A stretch of 64,000 nt of DNA, from NCBI RefSeq assembly GCF_029633865.1, contig NC_079230.1:26711068-26775067 (forward strand), read 5' to 3'. The stretch is from Lampris incognitus. Its lineage: Eukaryota > Chordata > Actinopteri > Lampriformes > Lampridae. Made by a program: the position numbers and the translations under genes. The notes beneath the pieces are model-generated. The model saw nothing but the letters and a program-made list of their open reading frames with translations, was not told where the DNA came from and did not search any database. Shown in pieces: positions 23,578 to 37,690 of this stretch (its first letter is position 1; each line of letters opens with the position of its first letter).

Positions 23578-24239
23578 TGAAACAAATGTCCTCATGTGAA
23601 ACCAGGATAAACATCTCCTTATTAACATCATCTCAGAACTGACAGCAGAGACCTCAGCCTGCATCCACAGGACAGTAAACTGCCGACAACACCAACAGTG
23701 TTGCATCCACCGCTCGTTGGACCAGACCAAGCTGTTAAACAGAGACGAAGCAGACGAACAATCCAGTTTGTGTCAAAACACATGACCGCGGATGAACAAA
23801 TCCTTGTTTAGTGGAAACTGGCCTTAGAAATCAAAGCCATTTCATGTCACTGCAACCAGCAGAAGGGGTGGTTAGGGTGGTGGTGAAAACAAACAAAAAA
23901 AAAAAACAAACAAATAAACAAAACTGGAGGTGTTTTATCTGTTGTGGATGTTTTTGTGCCCCGACTCCCAGGATTGTTTAGCTGGCTCCCCCACGAGCAG
24001 CCTTGGGCTTGCTGCAGTAACTTAAACTGGACGAGACAGCCGACATCAGCGGAGGAATTCAGCTCAATCTCTCTCCATCCCACCCTCACGCCTCCGTCCC
24101 ATCCCTCCATCCCATTCCCTCCACCTCCCTCGTGTGCTCCAAATCTCAGAGGTGTCTGTGACTTGGCCGGCAGAGGCTGATTTACCAGGAGATAGGCCTG
24201 ATGAGATCGCAAGCAGGATCACAGCTCGGCCAAGAAAAC

Positions 24240-24240
<1 letters not shown>
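23578..24240 (-). other. rbpj intron, nothing recognised
   Basis: Apparently unique; no exon-like segment. Confidence 0.4.
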
Positions 24241-24722
<482 letters not shown>

Positions 24723-25264
24723 AATGGATGGGTCAGCCAGCCATCTTTGAGCCGTAGAGTCTGTTGCATTGCATCAGCTGGGAGGTTTGACTGCTTCTCC
24801 TACAGCAGGCCAGCGCCTCCTCCGGCTCCTGCAGGATAATCCAAGTGTTTCTCAAACTGTCTTTCAGAGGAGTCTAACAGACGCGTGTCTGTGTGCACCC
24901 AACGCCCTTGTCCTTCAACCCCCTTCAACCTAATCCTCTATGGGCTTCACCCGGACATACCCTGAGATCTTTAACCTCCTCTGCACCCCCTCACTCTCCC
25001 CCCCTCCTCTGGCTCCCAAACCCTCTTTCCTTCCGCTCCTTTGTGGCCTTCACCTGGATGTGGCCTGTGGGGGACACTGTCACTCATTTCCTACCCTGAC
25101 CTCCATGGTTATGGAAAGCCAGAGGGGTCAAAATACCCAAAACACAGGCAGACATATTGGAATGGTGGGTTTTGTTTTCCATTCTCTTCTTTCGCTTGAT
25201 ATCCTTACAGACTGTCAAAGGCAAACAATGAGGATTTCCACATTATCTCTCTTTCTCTCTCTCT
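24723..25264 (-). other. rbpj intron, nothing recognised
   Basis: C/T-rich from about 24900 to 25110; no exon seen. Confidence 0.4.
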
Positions 25265-25344
25265 GTACATACATACATACATACATACATATAGTATATA
25301 CATATATATACACACATATGTATGTATGTATGTGTATATATATG

Positions 25345-25420
<76 letters not shown>
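25265..25420 (+). repeat. (CATA)n, (TA)n and (CA)n microsatellite
   Basis: Compound microsatellite ending in about 35 CA units. Confidence 0.95.
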
Positions 25421-25421
<1 letters not shown>

Positions 25422-25426
25422 TATAG

Positions 25427-25500
25427 CAGCTGGATAGCTCAGTAGGACGCTGGCTTTCACACTGGAGATCAGGGGTTCAAACCCTGGTTGGAACAAGTCT
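25427..25500 (+). repeat. tRNA-like head sequence
   Basis: TAGCTCAGTAGG (A box) and GGTTCAAACCC (B box) at tRNA spacing, ahead of the R4-like LINE. The acceptor stem does not close, so this is a tRNA-derived retroposon head, not a tRNA gene. Confidence 0.5.
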
Positions 25501-26355
25501 CCAGTAAGAGTCTGTGGCTTAAACACCTAATGCTATACCAGCCAACTATCTCAGATGAGTGAGAGTAACATAGAACAATAGAGTCATACCGGCTCGGATG
25601 TCACCCAGGTTAACAAGGTCCGCATTAGGTGTTGGCGAACCAGGGCAACCTGATGAGAGAGAAATGGGCTACTGGAACAAAACATTCATGGATAAGGACT
25701 AAGAACCTGGAATTGATGAAATGCTACTATAACAGCAGGACACAGGAGAGGGGCTATATGAAGCGTAGGTGGAAACTGTGGACCAGTAGGAGACTTACTT
25801 CCACAATGAATCAGAAGCAGTTATTGGCTCAATGCTCGAAAATCAATAGAAGGAAGCTACTGTCACAACTTGAGATGGAGAGGCTCCGACAGGATGCCTA
25901 TATAATTCAGCATCCTGTATGGCTGTCCAGTAGGCAGGAGATCCATGAGGACTGACTCCAACCAGCTGAAACAGTCCTACCAGCCATGGCAGCTGAAGCT
26001 ATTGAGGTTCAAATGAGAATCATGGCCAGATTAAAGACAGTCAACTCCCGGGTTTGGCTTCCACGACTCAGTGACAAAGTGCCATCACAAAGCCTACTTG
26101 CAGATGTGAACACAGCCTTATGCAATATCTCGACTGCCACGATAACAGAGACCAACGAGCTTGTATACGCCACTGCAACCGTAATCCTGGAGATGTTTGG
26201 GTACAGGATTTAGAACACAGGACACTAACAGTACCCTCCATGGAAAAGAAGGCTGGAAGCCAAGACCAAAGCAGCGTGGAGAGATGTTAGCCAGTTAACA
26301 GAGGTACAGAAAGGTGTGATGAACGACAGGCCCTGGTTGAAGAAGTAATGATGGA

Positions 26356-26885
26356 TTACATTTATGTAGCGCTTTATCTAGACACCCAAAGTGCTTCACA
26401 GTGAAGGGGGTAAACTCACCTCAGCCACAACAAATGTTTAGCATCCACCTGCGTGATGCACGGCAGCCATTTTGTGCCAGAATGCTCATCACACATTAGC
26501 TTGAAGTGGAGAGGGAGGAATCATTGAGTGAATTACATGGGGGGATGATTAGATGGCCAGATGGAGAGAGCCAGGTTGGGATTTTTGCTAGGACACTGGG
26601 GGACCCCCTATTTTTTGCGATACGTGCCATGGGATCTTTAATGACCACAGTGAATCGGGACCTCAGTTTTAATGTCTCATCCGAAGAACGGCATCTCCTA
26701 CAATCCAGTGTCCCTGTCACTGCAGCGGGGCATTTGGGATTTTTTGTTTTTTTATTAGAATCAGAGAGAAGACCGCCCCTACTGGCCCACCGAGACCACT
26801 TCCAGCAGCAACTCAGTTTTCCCGGGAGATCTCCCATCGAAGTACTAGCCAAGCCCATACCTGCTTAGCTTTTATAATTCGGCAG
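26356..26885 (-). mobile_element. SINE3 (5S rRNA-derived SINE)
   Basis: On the - strand the head (about 26872-26825) reads AGCTAAGCAGG, then GTACTTCGATGGGAGA, the internal promoter of 5S rRNA. A long body follows and the tail ends AAGCGCTACATAAATGTAAT, a common teleost LINE-derived tail. It is inserted antisense in the R4-like LINE. Confidence 0.8.
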
Positions 26886-28824
26886 AGCCAGGATACATGT
26901 TGGTATGGCTGCTGGCCATACAGCAAGATGTCCATAGATCAGGCCCTGGAAACTACCAAACAAAGGCTCACAGCTCTAGCCACCAGGCTGAAGAGATACA
27001 CTAGAGAAGCAGAAGCCAAAAGAATAAATGGCCTGTTCCTCAAAGACCCATCCAAAGTGTCCTCCCAGCTGCAGAGTAACAAGAGAACAACATAAGACCC
27101 ACCCAGAGTAGAGACCGGGAGATACTTGAAGGATACATGGGAAAAGGATGCATCACATAACACCAATGCCCAGTGGCTGGTGGACCTAAAAGCAGACCAC
27201 AGCAATATCCCAGAACAAGAACCAGTTATCATCACAGTGGCCAACATCCAACGATGAGTCTCAAACATGAAGAGCTGGACTGCAACAGGCCCTCACATGA
27301 TTCACGCCTCCTGGCTGAAGAAGCTAACAGCACTCCATGAACACCTGGCGACATATATCAGGGTCTCACCCTGACTGGTTAACACTGGAGAGAACAATAC
27401 TGATCATAAAGGATCCCCACAGTGTTCAACATCTTCAAACCACCGGCCAATAATCTGCCTCTCCACAACATGGAAGATCCTGTCAGGCATCATAGCAGCT
27501 AAGCTGAATGGGCACATGAGTCAGTACATGGGTGAAACTCAGAAAAGAATTGAAACGACACCAGAGGGTCAAAGCATCAGCTACTGGTTGATAGAGCTGT
27601 CACCCAAGACTCTAAGACCAGACAGACAAACCTGAGCACAGCCTGGATTGACAGGAAAGCCTACGATTCTGCCCCACACATGGTTACTGGCGGGCTTGGC
27701 AATATACAAAGCCAATAGGACACTAATAGCCTTCATCAAGAACTCAATGCAATAGTGGAAAACAACACTAAAGGCAAACTCAAAGACAATCACACAGGTA
27801 ACCATCAAATGTGCCATATACCAAGGTGATGCACTATCCCCACTGCTGTTCTGCATAGGCCTGAACCCCCTCAGTTAGATCATCACAAAGAGTGGATATG
27901 GATACAGGTTCAGAAGTAGAGTTACCATCAGCCACCTACTGTACATGGATGACATCAAGCAGTATGCCAGGAATGAGCAAGATATTGACTCGCTGATCCA
28001 TCTCACCAGGATCTACAGTGGCAACATCGGGATGTCATTCGGACTGGACAAGTGCGGTTGAATGGTGGCAAAAAAAGGAAAGGTGGTGAGGACTGAAGGG
28101 GTTGAATTACCAAATAGCGGGATAACAGACATACAGGACTGTTACAAGTGCCTGGGTATTCCACAAGCAAATGGAAACCATGAGGAGGCAGCAGGAAGGT
28201 CAGCTACAAACAAATACCTCCAGAGAGTGAAGCAGGTCCTGAGGAGCCAGCTCAACGGGCGGAAAAAAGATCCAAGCCATCAACACATATGACCTACCAA
28301 TCATTGGATACCCAGCTGGAATAATAAACTGGCCAAAGAAGGAGATAAGGCCACAGATATCAGGACATGGAAACTCCTCACAATGCATGGAAGGTTCCAC
28401 CCGAAGTTGAGCAGCCTAAGACTGCAAAATAAGAGCAAAGATGGGATCGAAGATTAGTGAGTGTTAGAACCACCATCGAGGATGAAACAAGGAATATCTA
28501 TGATTACGTCAGGAAGAGGGCCTCCCAGGACAAACTGCTGAGTACCTCAGGCAGCAGAAGACAGAGAATGGGGAGGAAGAAGAAGAGGAAGACCAAGCCC
28601 CTCCATGGGATAATACCATCAACAGATAGAAGATGTGCCTGATATCGAGAAATCCTACTAGTGGCTAGAAAAGGCTGGACTGTAGGACAGCACAAAAGCT
28701 CTGATCATAGCAGCACAAGAACAGGTACTCAGCACCAGCTCGGTTGAGGCAGGGGTCTACCACACCAGACAAGACCCAAGATGCAGGCTTTACAAAGACG
28801 CCCCTGAGACAGTCCAGGACTTAG

Positions 28825-29605
28825 TAGTGTAGTGAATTCAGGGGCAGCCCGGGAACCACCGCAGCCAGGACACGAACCCAGATCTCCCCACACCACGGGC
28901 GACAGTGTTAACCAGTCAACTAAAGGGTCCAACCCGTTAGCCAAGGGGTAGTACCCTTTAGTAGAGTGTATTTATCTGTGCACGTTACACTACCCCCCTC
29001 TTTCAGGAAGCACGTCCCTGCGCTTCAGCATACATGCTCCCTCAGGCCTCTGGGCGCACACGCTTCCGATGGCCTCATGGTCTCACCATCCCACTTCTGA
29101 CATCAATGTAGCAATTTTCTTTTTTTTGGGGGGGGGGGGGGGGGGGCGGTCAGCCCGGGAACCACCAAAGCCGGGACACGAACCCATGTCTCCTGCACCA
29201 TGGGTGACTACGTTAACCAGTCGACCAAAGGGTCCGACCCATTAGCCAAGGGCTAGCGAGTCCATTTATCCGTGCACGTTACATACCCCCCCCCCCCCAA
29301 GGGCTAGCGAGTCTATTTATCCATGCACATTACACTACCCCCCTCCTTCGGGACGCACATCCCTGCGCTTCAGCATATCAGCTCCCTCATGCCTCTGGGT
29401 GCACGCGCTTCTGATGGCCTCACGGTCTCACCATCCCACTTCTGACAACAATGTAGCAAATTCGGGGGGTAGCCGGGAACCGCCGCAGCCAGGACGTGAA
29501 CCCGGATCTCCCGCACCACGGGCGACAACGTTAACCAGTCGACTAAAGGATCGACCCGTTAGCCAAGGGCTAACGAGTCTATTTAGCCGTGCACGTTACA
29601 GTAGC
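28825..29605 (-). repeat. Three-copy tandem array of family C tRNA-derived repeat
   Basis: Units begin near 28825, 29125 and 29455, roughly 310-bp period. Each has GGGAACC(A/G)CC(G/A)CAGCC, a tRNA-like A box and B box on the - strand, then GTGCACGTTACA and a C/T-rich stretch with CCCTGCGCTTCAGCAT. A G-run near 29128-29145 and a C-run near 29286-29298 separate them. The single copy at 7941 is related. Confidence 0.7.
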
Positions 29606-29639
29606 AGGGTGTAAGATACTAACTGGGGAAGAAAAGAAA

Positions 29640-29985
29640 GCCACTTTATTTGGTCATTATACAGGTTACAACAAAATTTGTTTTCTGCATTTAACCCATC
29701 CTATTGTATAGGAGTGGTGGGTAGCTGCAGCACCCAGGGACCAACTCCAGCTCTTCTTTCCATTGCCTTGGTCAGGGGCACAGGCAGGAGTATTAACCTT
29801 AACATGCATGCCTCTTTGATGGTGGGAGGAAACCGGAACACCCGGAGGAAACCAATGCAGACAGGGGGAGAACATGCAAACACCACGCAGAAAGGACCTG
29901 GGATGGCCTGGGGTTCAAACCCAGGACCTTCTTGTTGTGAGGCAACAGTGCTAACCACTGGGCCACTGTGCTGCCCATACACTCT
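29640..29985 (-). mobile_element. tRNA-derived SINE, family B
   Basis: On the - strand: GGCAGCACAGTGGCCCAGTGG (A-box region), GCCTCACAACAAGAAGGTCC, GGGTTTGAACCCC (B box), then the usual body with GAGGAAACC-type segments, ending in a T/A-rich tail near 29640. Related copies at 36475, 38879 and 48231. Confidence 0.75.
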
Positions 29986-30593
29986 AAGGCATACCCAAGT
30001 GGCTGGGACAGTGTACAGGAACATCTCTACTGAATACAGACTGGAAGTCCCCAAGTCCAAATGGGAGACACCGCCAAAGGTAGTTGAGGATGGCAGAGCT
30101 AAACTCCTGTGAGACTTCAAGTTCCAGACTGACAAGCAGGCACTAGCTAACCAAACAGACATTGTGATGGTCGACAAGGAACAGAAGACAGCAGCAGCGA
30201 TCGATGTAGCAATCCCGAGTGACGGCAACATCAGGAAGAAAGAGCATGAGAAGCTACAGAAATACCAAGGGCTGAAGGAAGAACTAGATCGGATTGTGAA
30301 GGTGAAATCCAAAGTAGTCCCAGGGGTAATAGGAGCACTAGGGGGATGTGACCCCCAAACTGGGAGAGTGACTCCAGCAGATTCCAGGAACAACATCTGA
30401 GGTCTCTGTCCAGAAGAGTGCGGTCCTAGGAACAGCTAAAATACTGTGCAGAACCCTCAAACTCCCAGGCCTCTGGTAGAGGACCTGAGCTTGGGGAAAA
30501 CACACCACCCGAAAAAGGATCAGAAGGAGATTTTTTTCCTAATATACACACACACACTGTAGAAATAACACTCCGTTAGCAGCCGTAATACTG

Positions 30594-30925
30594 AGCAGTC
30601 TTCGGTGTGTCTCTGAAATACCACCGAAATTGTGACCACCAGTGACACCACTGGATCACAATCTGTAAATGAGAGTTACTTCGTGGTTTGTCAATAGGCT
30701 GCAATTTCATAGGAAAAAGGAAATAACAACCCGACATACAGGTGTATAAGAAAATGCGAATAACAACACTACATACAACTGTATAACATAGCGTTGTTAT
30801 TCACATTATCTCATACAATGCAGCCTTTCGACAAACCAGAGGTTTTCACATCCACAGATTGTCCACCAGTGATATCACTGGCAGACACAATTTCAGTGGC
30901 GTTTCAGACACACAAAAGGGACAAT
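30594..30925. repeat. Inverted-repeat (MITE-like) element
   Basis: The left arm (30604-30670) and right arm (30855-30921) are reverse complements: GTGTCTCTGAAATACCACCG at left matches CGCCACTGAAATTG-type sequence read back from the right. No terminal duplication could be fixed. Confidence 0.6.
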
Positions 30926-31140
30926 GTTGTCCATCTTGGGAGAGAGATCCCTTCTCTGTTGTTCTCCCTGAGGTTTCTTCCTATTTTTTCTCCCTGTTAA
31001 AGGTTTTTTTTTTAGGAGTTGTTCCTTATCCGATGCAAGGGTCTAAGGCCAGGATGTTGTGTTGCTGTAAAGCCCCTTGAGGCAAATTTGTAATTTGTGA
31101 TATTGGGCTATACAAATAAAATTGACTTGACTTGACTTGA
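30926..31140 (+). repeat. Teleost dispersed repeat tail with (TTGAC)n end
   Basis: Contains CCTTATCCGATGCAAGGGTC, GTAAAGCCCCTTGAGGCAAA and ATTGGGCTATACAAATAAAA, then ACTTGACTTGACTTGA. The short tandem end is typical of a non-LTR or SINE 3' terminus. Confidence 0.6.
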
Positions 31141-32123
<983 letters not shown>

Positions 32124-32269
32124 ACAGTGACCTCTGGAGCACCCCAGAGCCTGCGTGGTCTGCTCTGTGGCCAAAAAACTGAAGTTCTCCCCATCTGGGT
32201 CCAGTTGAGGGGGGCTGAACTATTAATGAAGGGCTCAGAGGGACAAAGAGGAGCAAAGAGAGGGGAAGA

Positions 32270-33024
32270 GCAAGCACAAGAGAGAGAGACAGACAAACAG
32301 AGAGAGACAGAGAGAGCGAGACAGAGAGAGCGAGAGCAGAAACAGACAGCAGAGAGAGACAGAGAGAGACAGACAGACAGAGACAGCAGAGACAGAGACA
32401 GACAGCAGAAACAGAGAGAGAGCAAGAGAGAGAGAGAGAGAGCAGAGACAAAGATAGACAGCAGAGACAGAGATAGACTGACAGCAGAGACAGAGAGAGA
32501 GCGAGAGAGACAGCGAGAGAGACAGCAGAGACAGACAAAGATAGACAGCAGAGACAGAGAGAAAGACAGCAGAGACAGAGACAGACAGAGACAGACAGAC
32601 AGCAGAGACAGAGAGAGGCAGCGAGAGAGACAGCAGAGACAGACAAAGATAGACAGAAGAGACACAGAGAGAGACAGCAGAGACAGAGACACACTGAGAT
32701 AGACAGACAGCAGAGACAGAGAGACAGCGGAAGAGACAGCAGAGACAGAGATAGACAGACAGCAGAAACAGAGAGAGAGCGAGAGAGAGACAGCGAGATA
32801 GACAGCAGAGACAAAGAGAGACAGCAGAGACAGAGAGAGACAGCAGAGACAGACAGACAGAGAGATAGACAGACAGCAGAGACAGAGAGAGTAAGCAAGA
32901 GAGAGACAGACAGCACAGACAGAGAGAAAGTAGAGAGACTGAGAGACAGCAGAGACAGCACAGGCAGAGAGAGAGACAGCAGAGACAGAGAGAGACAGCA
33001 GAGACAGAGAGAGACGGAAGAGAC

Positions 33025-33086
<62 letters not shown>

Positions 33087-33110
33087 CAGAGAGAGAGGGG
33101 GAGAAAAAAC
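32270..33110 (+). repeat. Imperfect (AGACAG/CAGAGA)n purine tract, ~840 bp
   Basis: Dominated by GAGA, AGACAG and CAGAGACAG units with almost no T on the + strand. All reading frames stay open through it, which explains the spurious long ORFs on both strands. Confidence 0.9.
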
Positions 33111-33222
33111 ACTGAAAAAGCTGAGCTCACCATAAAAGAATCCCCATCTCGTGTCAAAATGTTGCAAAGGTCCGTGCTCCAATTACTTCTGTCAACCAAG
33201 CCAAACCCCCAGCCACCCCCCA

Positions 33223-33264
<42 letters not shown>

Positions 33265-33508
33265 AAAGGCTGAAATTAATTCGGAATTTGGGGGGGCAAC
33301 AGAGCTTATGATGGGCTGAACAGTGAGGGTCAATGATTAGGCTGCAAACACAATGAAGATGCATCACACACGGTACCAGCTAAGCCTCACACACTTGACT
33401 GTCTCTCACTCTTACACACACACACACACACACACCACTTGCACAGATGTCAGTGACACCTGACACGCTGGGGTGCTAAGAGGGATACGCACACACAAAA
33501 ACTACCAT

Positions 33509-33557
<49 letters not shown>

Positions 33558-34064
33558 GCTCTCCACTTTGCCATGCAATAGTGAGCTGCACACTCGGGTT
33601 CGATGGGCTTTTGTTATGGAAAGCAAGAGGCCCCCTGAGACACGAGAGGCATGGAAGGAGGGAAGAGAGGAAGGATGGAGACTGGGAGGAGGAGGAGGAG
33701 GAGGAGGAGGAGAAGGAGCAGGAGAGAGTGGACTAGAAGGGTCACAGTTTATTCGTCTGGCTAAGACTGGCCAGGCTAGTTTTTCATATTGTGTTTCGTT
33801 GTGTGATTGGGGGAATATAATTTTCAGAGACTAGCACGACACAGAACTGATTTTCCAACAGAATGAGATGAGTTTGGTCTAACTTGTATCAGATACTCGT
33901 CTCAGATACTTGTATCAGATACTCGTATCAGACACCTTCAGTCCTAAAACAGTTACAACAAAAATCATTTTCGATATGGCAAGAAAGCTGTTTTTATGGG
34001 ACAACAATACCTTTCTGAGCTCTGATGCCGTTGGATAAAATTCATTCTTTTCAGCATTGATACT
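33111..34064 (-). other. rbpj intron with short CA repeats
   Basis: (CT)n/(CA)n at 33220-33263, CA runs at 33414-33435 and 33510-33560, and a GGA run at 33688-33712. Nothing else recognised. Confidence 0.5.
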
Positions 34065-34080
34065 AAATACGAGTACAGTG

Positions 34081-34527
34081 GGGCGTCCGGGTAGCGTAGC
34101 GGTCTATTCCGTTGCCTACCAACACAGGGATCGCCGGTTCGAATCCCCGTGTTACCTCCGGCTTGGTTTGGCATCCCTAAAGACACAATTGGCCGTGTCT
34201 GCGGGTGGGAAGCCGGATGTGGGTATGCATCCTGGTCGCGGCACTAGCGCCTCCTCTGGTTGGTCAGGGAGCCTGTTTGGGGGGGGGGGACTGGGGGGGA
34301 ATAGCGTGTTCCTCCCACGCGCTACGTCCCCCTGGTGAAACTCCTCACTGTCAGGTGAGAAGAAGCGGCTGGTGACTCCACATGTATCGGAGGAGACATG
34401 TGGAGCCCTCCCCGGATCGGCAGAGGGGGGGTGGAGCAGCGACCGGGACGGCCTGGAAGAGTGGGGCAATTGGTTGGATACAGTTGGGGAGAATAAAGGG
34501 AAAACACCCCCCCCCCAAAAAATAAAT
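34081..34527 (+). mobile_element. tRNA-derived SINE, family A, copy 1
   Basis: Starts GGGCGTCCGGGTAGCGTAGC; A box TAGCGTAGCGG, B box GGTTCGAATCC, then a body of about 380 bp ending GGGGAGAATAAAGGG and an A/C-rich tail. Flanked by 16-bp direct repeats AAATACGAGTACAGTG (34065-34080) and, with one mismatch, at 34528-34543. Confidence 0.9.
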
Positions 34528-34543
34528 AAATACGAGTGCAGTG

Positions 34544-35612
34544 ATAGGTGTTTTTTGTTCATCCAAACTGGACCAAAGAAAACCAGATGCATGACCGAAC
34601 CCAAGCCCAGGGCATCAATCAGAATCAAATGAGCTTTGACTGCAATTGTGTTTATCACATCATTTTGTTGTTCTAATGGCCAAAAACACTCTGATCCAGT
34701 ATGTTACACACACACACACACACACACAGTCCAAACCTGATGGGGCCATCATGTCTGCAGGGCACATGTCACTGGACACCTCTGATCTGACAGGCTGACG
34801 TCCCTGGTGGTGCAAAACCTCTTCTCTGAGGGGAGGAAGAAAAGCCCCCCCCCCCGGCCGCCAAAAAGAAAAAGAGATGATGGGCCCAAAAAGGCATTCT
34901 TCCAACACCTCCCCAGTTAAATTCAGAAAAACATTGTTTTTGGTGCCATTTTTAAGTCCTAAAGTGTGTGTGTAATGTCTAGATTTGGCCCTGCAGGGCG
35001 ATAGCGTGCCCATAGCGTGGGGTAAATAACGACGCCGGAAGGCGAACTCGGGAAGAGGTGTGGGAAAATTAGCGTAATTCCGGTCGTAAAAGCCCTCACA
35101 TGACTTCAGGAAAGATTTTGTGTTAACGGATGTTTAATAACCGCTTGCGTGTCAATTTAAATGAAATACGCTTTCTGTTAAATCCTTATAAAAATGAATA
35201 CTGGACTATTTCTGACGCCTTAAGACCTGCCTGAGCCATCGTCCACATTCAAATCACTGATTTCCTTGGACGTTTATGGACAAAGTATTTACTGCTGCGT
35301 ATTGTAAAACGCTTATAGTTTCACTCAGCTGTTTACATGCAAAATAAAACACTCCACACGAATATTTCCCCTGTTCTTGCACAAGTTGCATCTGTTGTTT
35401 TCTGTTCCTCCTGTCATGATTTGTCATCCCTTCCAAGGCACTTCAAGCAAGATACTCCCCAACAGACCTAACGATGATGAGACTTGGACACGCACAACAA
35501 AATGGTTGGACAAACTCTTGTTCTAATTTAATCCAGCGTTTCAGTTCAGTTCTTTTAAGATTCCCCCCACCTCCACAGCTGGAAAGTCTGTCAAGAGATG
35601 AAAAACAACAAA
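34544..35612 (-). other. rbpj intron, nothing recognised
   Basis: CA run at 34707-34728; otherwise apparently unique. Confidence 0.4.
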
Positions 35613-35625
35613 ATACAGTTGCAGA

Positions 35626-36065
35626 GGGCGTCCGGATAGCGCAGCCGTCTATTCCGTTGCCTACCAACACGGGGATCGCCGGTTCGAATCCCCGTCTTAC
35701 CTCCGCCTTGGTCGGACGTCCCTACAGACACAATTGGCTGTGTCTGCGGGTGGGAAGCCGGATGTGGGTGTGTGTCCTGGTCGCCGTACTAGCGCCTCCT
35801 CTGGTCGGGTCGTGGCGCCTCTTGGGGGGGGGAGGGGTAACCGGGGGGAATAGCATGATCCTCCCACGCACTACATCCCCCTGGCGAAACTCCTCACTGT
35901 CATATGAAAAGAAGCGGCTGGCGACTCCACATGTATCGGGGGAGACATGTGGTAGTCTGCAGGCCCCCCCCCGGATCAGCAGAGGGGGTGGAACAGAGAC
36001 CGGGATGGCTTGGAAGAGTGGGGTAATTGGCCAGATAGAATTGGGGAGAAAAAGAGAGGGGGGGG
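35626..36065 (+). mobile_element. tRNA-derived SINE, family A, copy 2
   Basis: Same head and body as copy 1. Target duplication ATACAGTTGCAGA at 35613-35625 and 36066-36078, exact, suggesting a young insertion. Confidence 0.9.
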
Positions 36066-36474
36066 ATACAGTTGCAGATGCAATGAAAGCTCATCTGTAC
36101 ATTATAACATAAATGTACAAATAAAAGCGGTGAAATCTGTGACACCTTCTCCACGATCCAAAACCAAACTGGAGAACACTATAATCATGAGTGTCAGTTG
36201 TCTGAATGGGACACTGGACCAACTGAAGCAGTCAGAACTGACCTTGGCTTTACATTTTGTAAAGCATGAATCCCATGAAATTTGAAACGCGATTCAAACT
36301 CAACTTGTGGGAAGACAAGGATCATCCTGTCAACAGATTCCTTCATCCGGACTCTGGAGGATGCAGAGAACATGCTCTTTGACTGACGGGTGCTGGCTGC
36401 AATACAACACAACTAATACTGTCCGCTATACACAAAAACCCCAACCTGGACCCAAATGATCATTTTTCCCAATC

Positions 36475-36865
36475 TTCCATCCATCCAGTATCCAAACCAC
36501 TTATCCCACGTTGGGTCGTGGGGATGCTGGAGCCTATCCCGGCAGTCATTGATCAGCAGGCGAGGAGATACCCTGGACAGGCCACCAGTCCATCACAGGG
36601 CCCACACACACACACACTCACACACACACACATACACATTCACACCTAGGGACAACTTAGTATGGCCGATTCACCTGACCTACATGTCTTTGGACTGTGG
36701 GAGGAAACCGGAGCCCCCGGAGGAAACCCACGCAGACACAGGGAGAACGTGCTAACTCCACACAGAGGATGACCCGGGACGACCCCCAAGGTTGGACTAC
36801 CCTGGGGCTCGAACCCAGAACCTTCTTGCTGTGAGGCAACCGCACTAACCACTGCACCACTGTCA
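36475..36865 (-). mobile_element. tRNA-derived SINE, family B-like, full length
   Basis: On the - strand: GTGGTGCAGTGGTTAGTGCG (A-box region), GGGTTCGAGCCCC (B box), a body with CAGTCCAAAGACATGTAGGT and an internal CA/GT run, ending in GATAAGTGGTTTGGATACTGG and GGATGG repeats. A related tail alone is seen at 50705-50837. Confidence 0.75.
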
Positions 36866-37690
36866 ATCTTAAAACCAACATTTCAGCCACTCCGGCAAGT
36901 GTCATTTTGGTTGACATCGATGACCCTTGTGTCGTTTCTGTTTTCCCAGCTAGGAATCCCCAGCGAGTCTTACACTGGTTAACCGAGGCAGTTGTGGCTT
37001 ATGGTTACCATTATTCTCATCAGACCATTAAACGACCGCTGTGGATAAACGTTATCATCAGCACTCCCAACATGACTGATATGCTTTATCATCATGGGAG
37101 GACGGCGTCACAGTGGATACTGAGGCATTTCTATTTGGCTTGCCCTCTGTGACATGCGGACTCGTTTTGCAGCTGAGATAATTCTGGAAATGGCATTTCA
37201 TCCATCAGTGTCCACACCAGCATCCAGGGCAAGCGTTGCATCTTGGCCGAAAAGCAAATGACAGAAACACAGAGGATACCACTTAAAAGGGTTAGTACAC
37301 ACTCGAGCATGATTTCAAAAGTACATGGAAGACATCGCTTTTGAAAATTTCTAATTTTATACTGGAACATGGAAAATAGCACAACTAGAGCTGGGCAATA
37401 TATGGATATAATATTGATATGGTGTTATGAGACTTGATATGTTGTGGGATTGGGATTGTGGTTGTGGTAATATGGTGATAAAACTTAAATGTTGTCATTC
37501 CCCGGTCTTAAAGGCTGCATTACAGTAAAGTGAGACATATTTCTGAACTTATTCACCTGTTTTAGCTGAGTGACATGAACAATGAACATCTCTACCTGCC
37601 TGGTCATCATATCCACATTGCTAATGATTATTTATCAACATTTTATTGGGTGCAAATATCTTTGAAAGAACAACTACAGAAGGATGACAA
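36866..37690 (-). other. rbpj intron; possible MITE at 37388-37640
   Basis: The stretch from GAGCTGGGCAATATATGG (37389) resembles a common teleost non-autonomous repeat, but no termini could be defined. The rest is unassigned. Confidence 0.4.

Larger units (their letters stand above)
25560..30490 (+). pseudogene. R4/Dong-like non-LTR retrotransposon remnant
   Basis: Fragments in one order and orientation make up a degraded LINE of the site-specific-endonuclease type. The N-terminal region is at 25629-26213. RT blocks run from 26930 to 28060: a GNHRPI-like block near 27440, IYQGDALSPLLF near 27815-27850 and the YMDDI active-site block near 27940. The region after RT is at 28062-28810. The C-terminal restriction-like endonuclease is at 30000-30400, with VDKEQKTAAAIDVAIPSDGN and KEHEKLQKYQG. 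Stops and frameshifts are numerous. It is interrupted by a SINE3 (26356-26885), a triple tRNA-derived array (28825-29605) and another SINE (29640-29985). Clade call (R4/Rex6-like) is from memory of these motifs and is tentative; the LINE call is firm. Confidence 0.75.

Noticed and set aside
25427..25500. Functional tRNA gene
   Set aside because: A and B boxes are present but the acceptor and anticodon stems do not pair; the same applies to the heads of the SINE families.
26825..26872. 5S rRNA gene
   Set aside because: Only the internal promoter region matches, within a longer SINE body with a LINE-type tail; it is a SINE3 copy.
36907..37152. 81-codon ORF on the + strand
   Set aside because: No similarity to any family I know; compositionally ordinary intron sequence.
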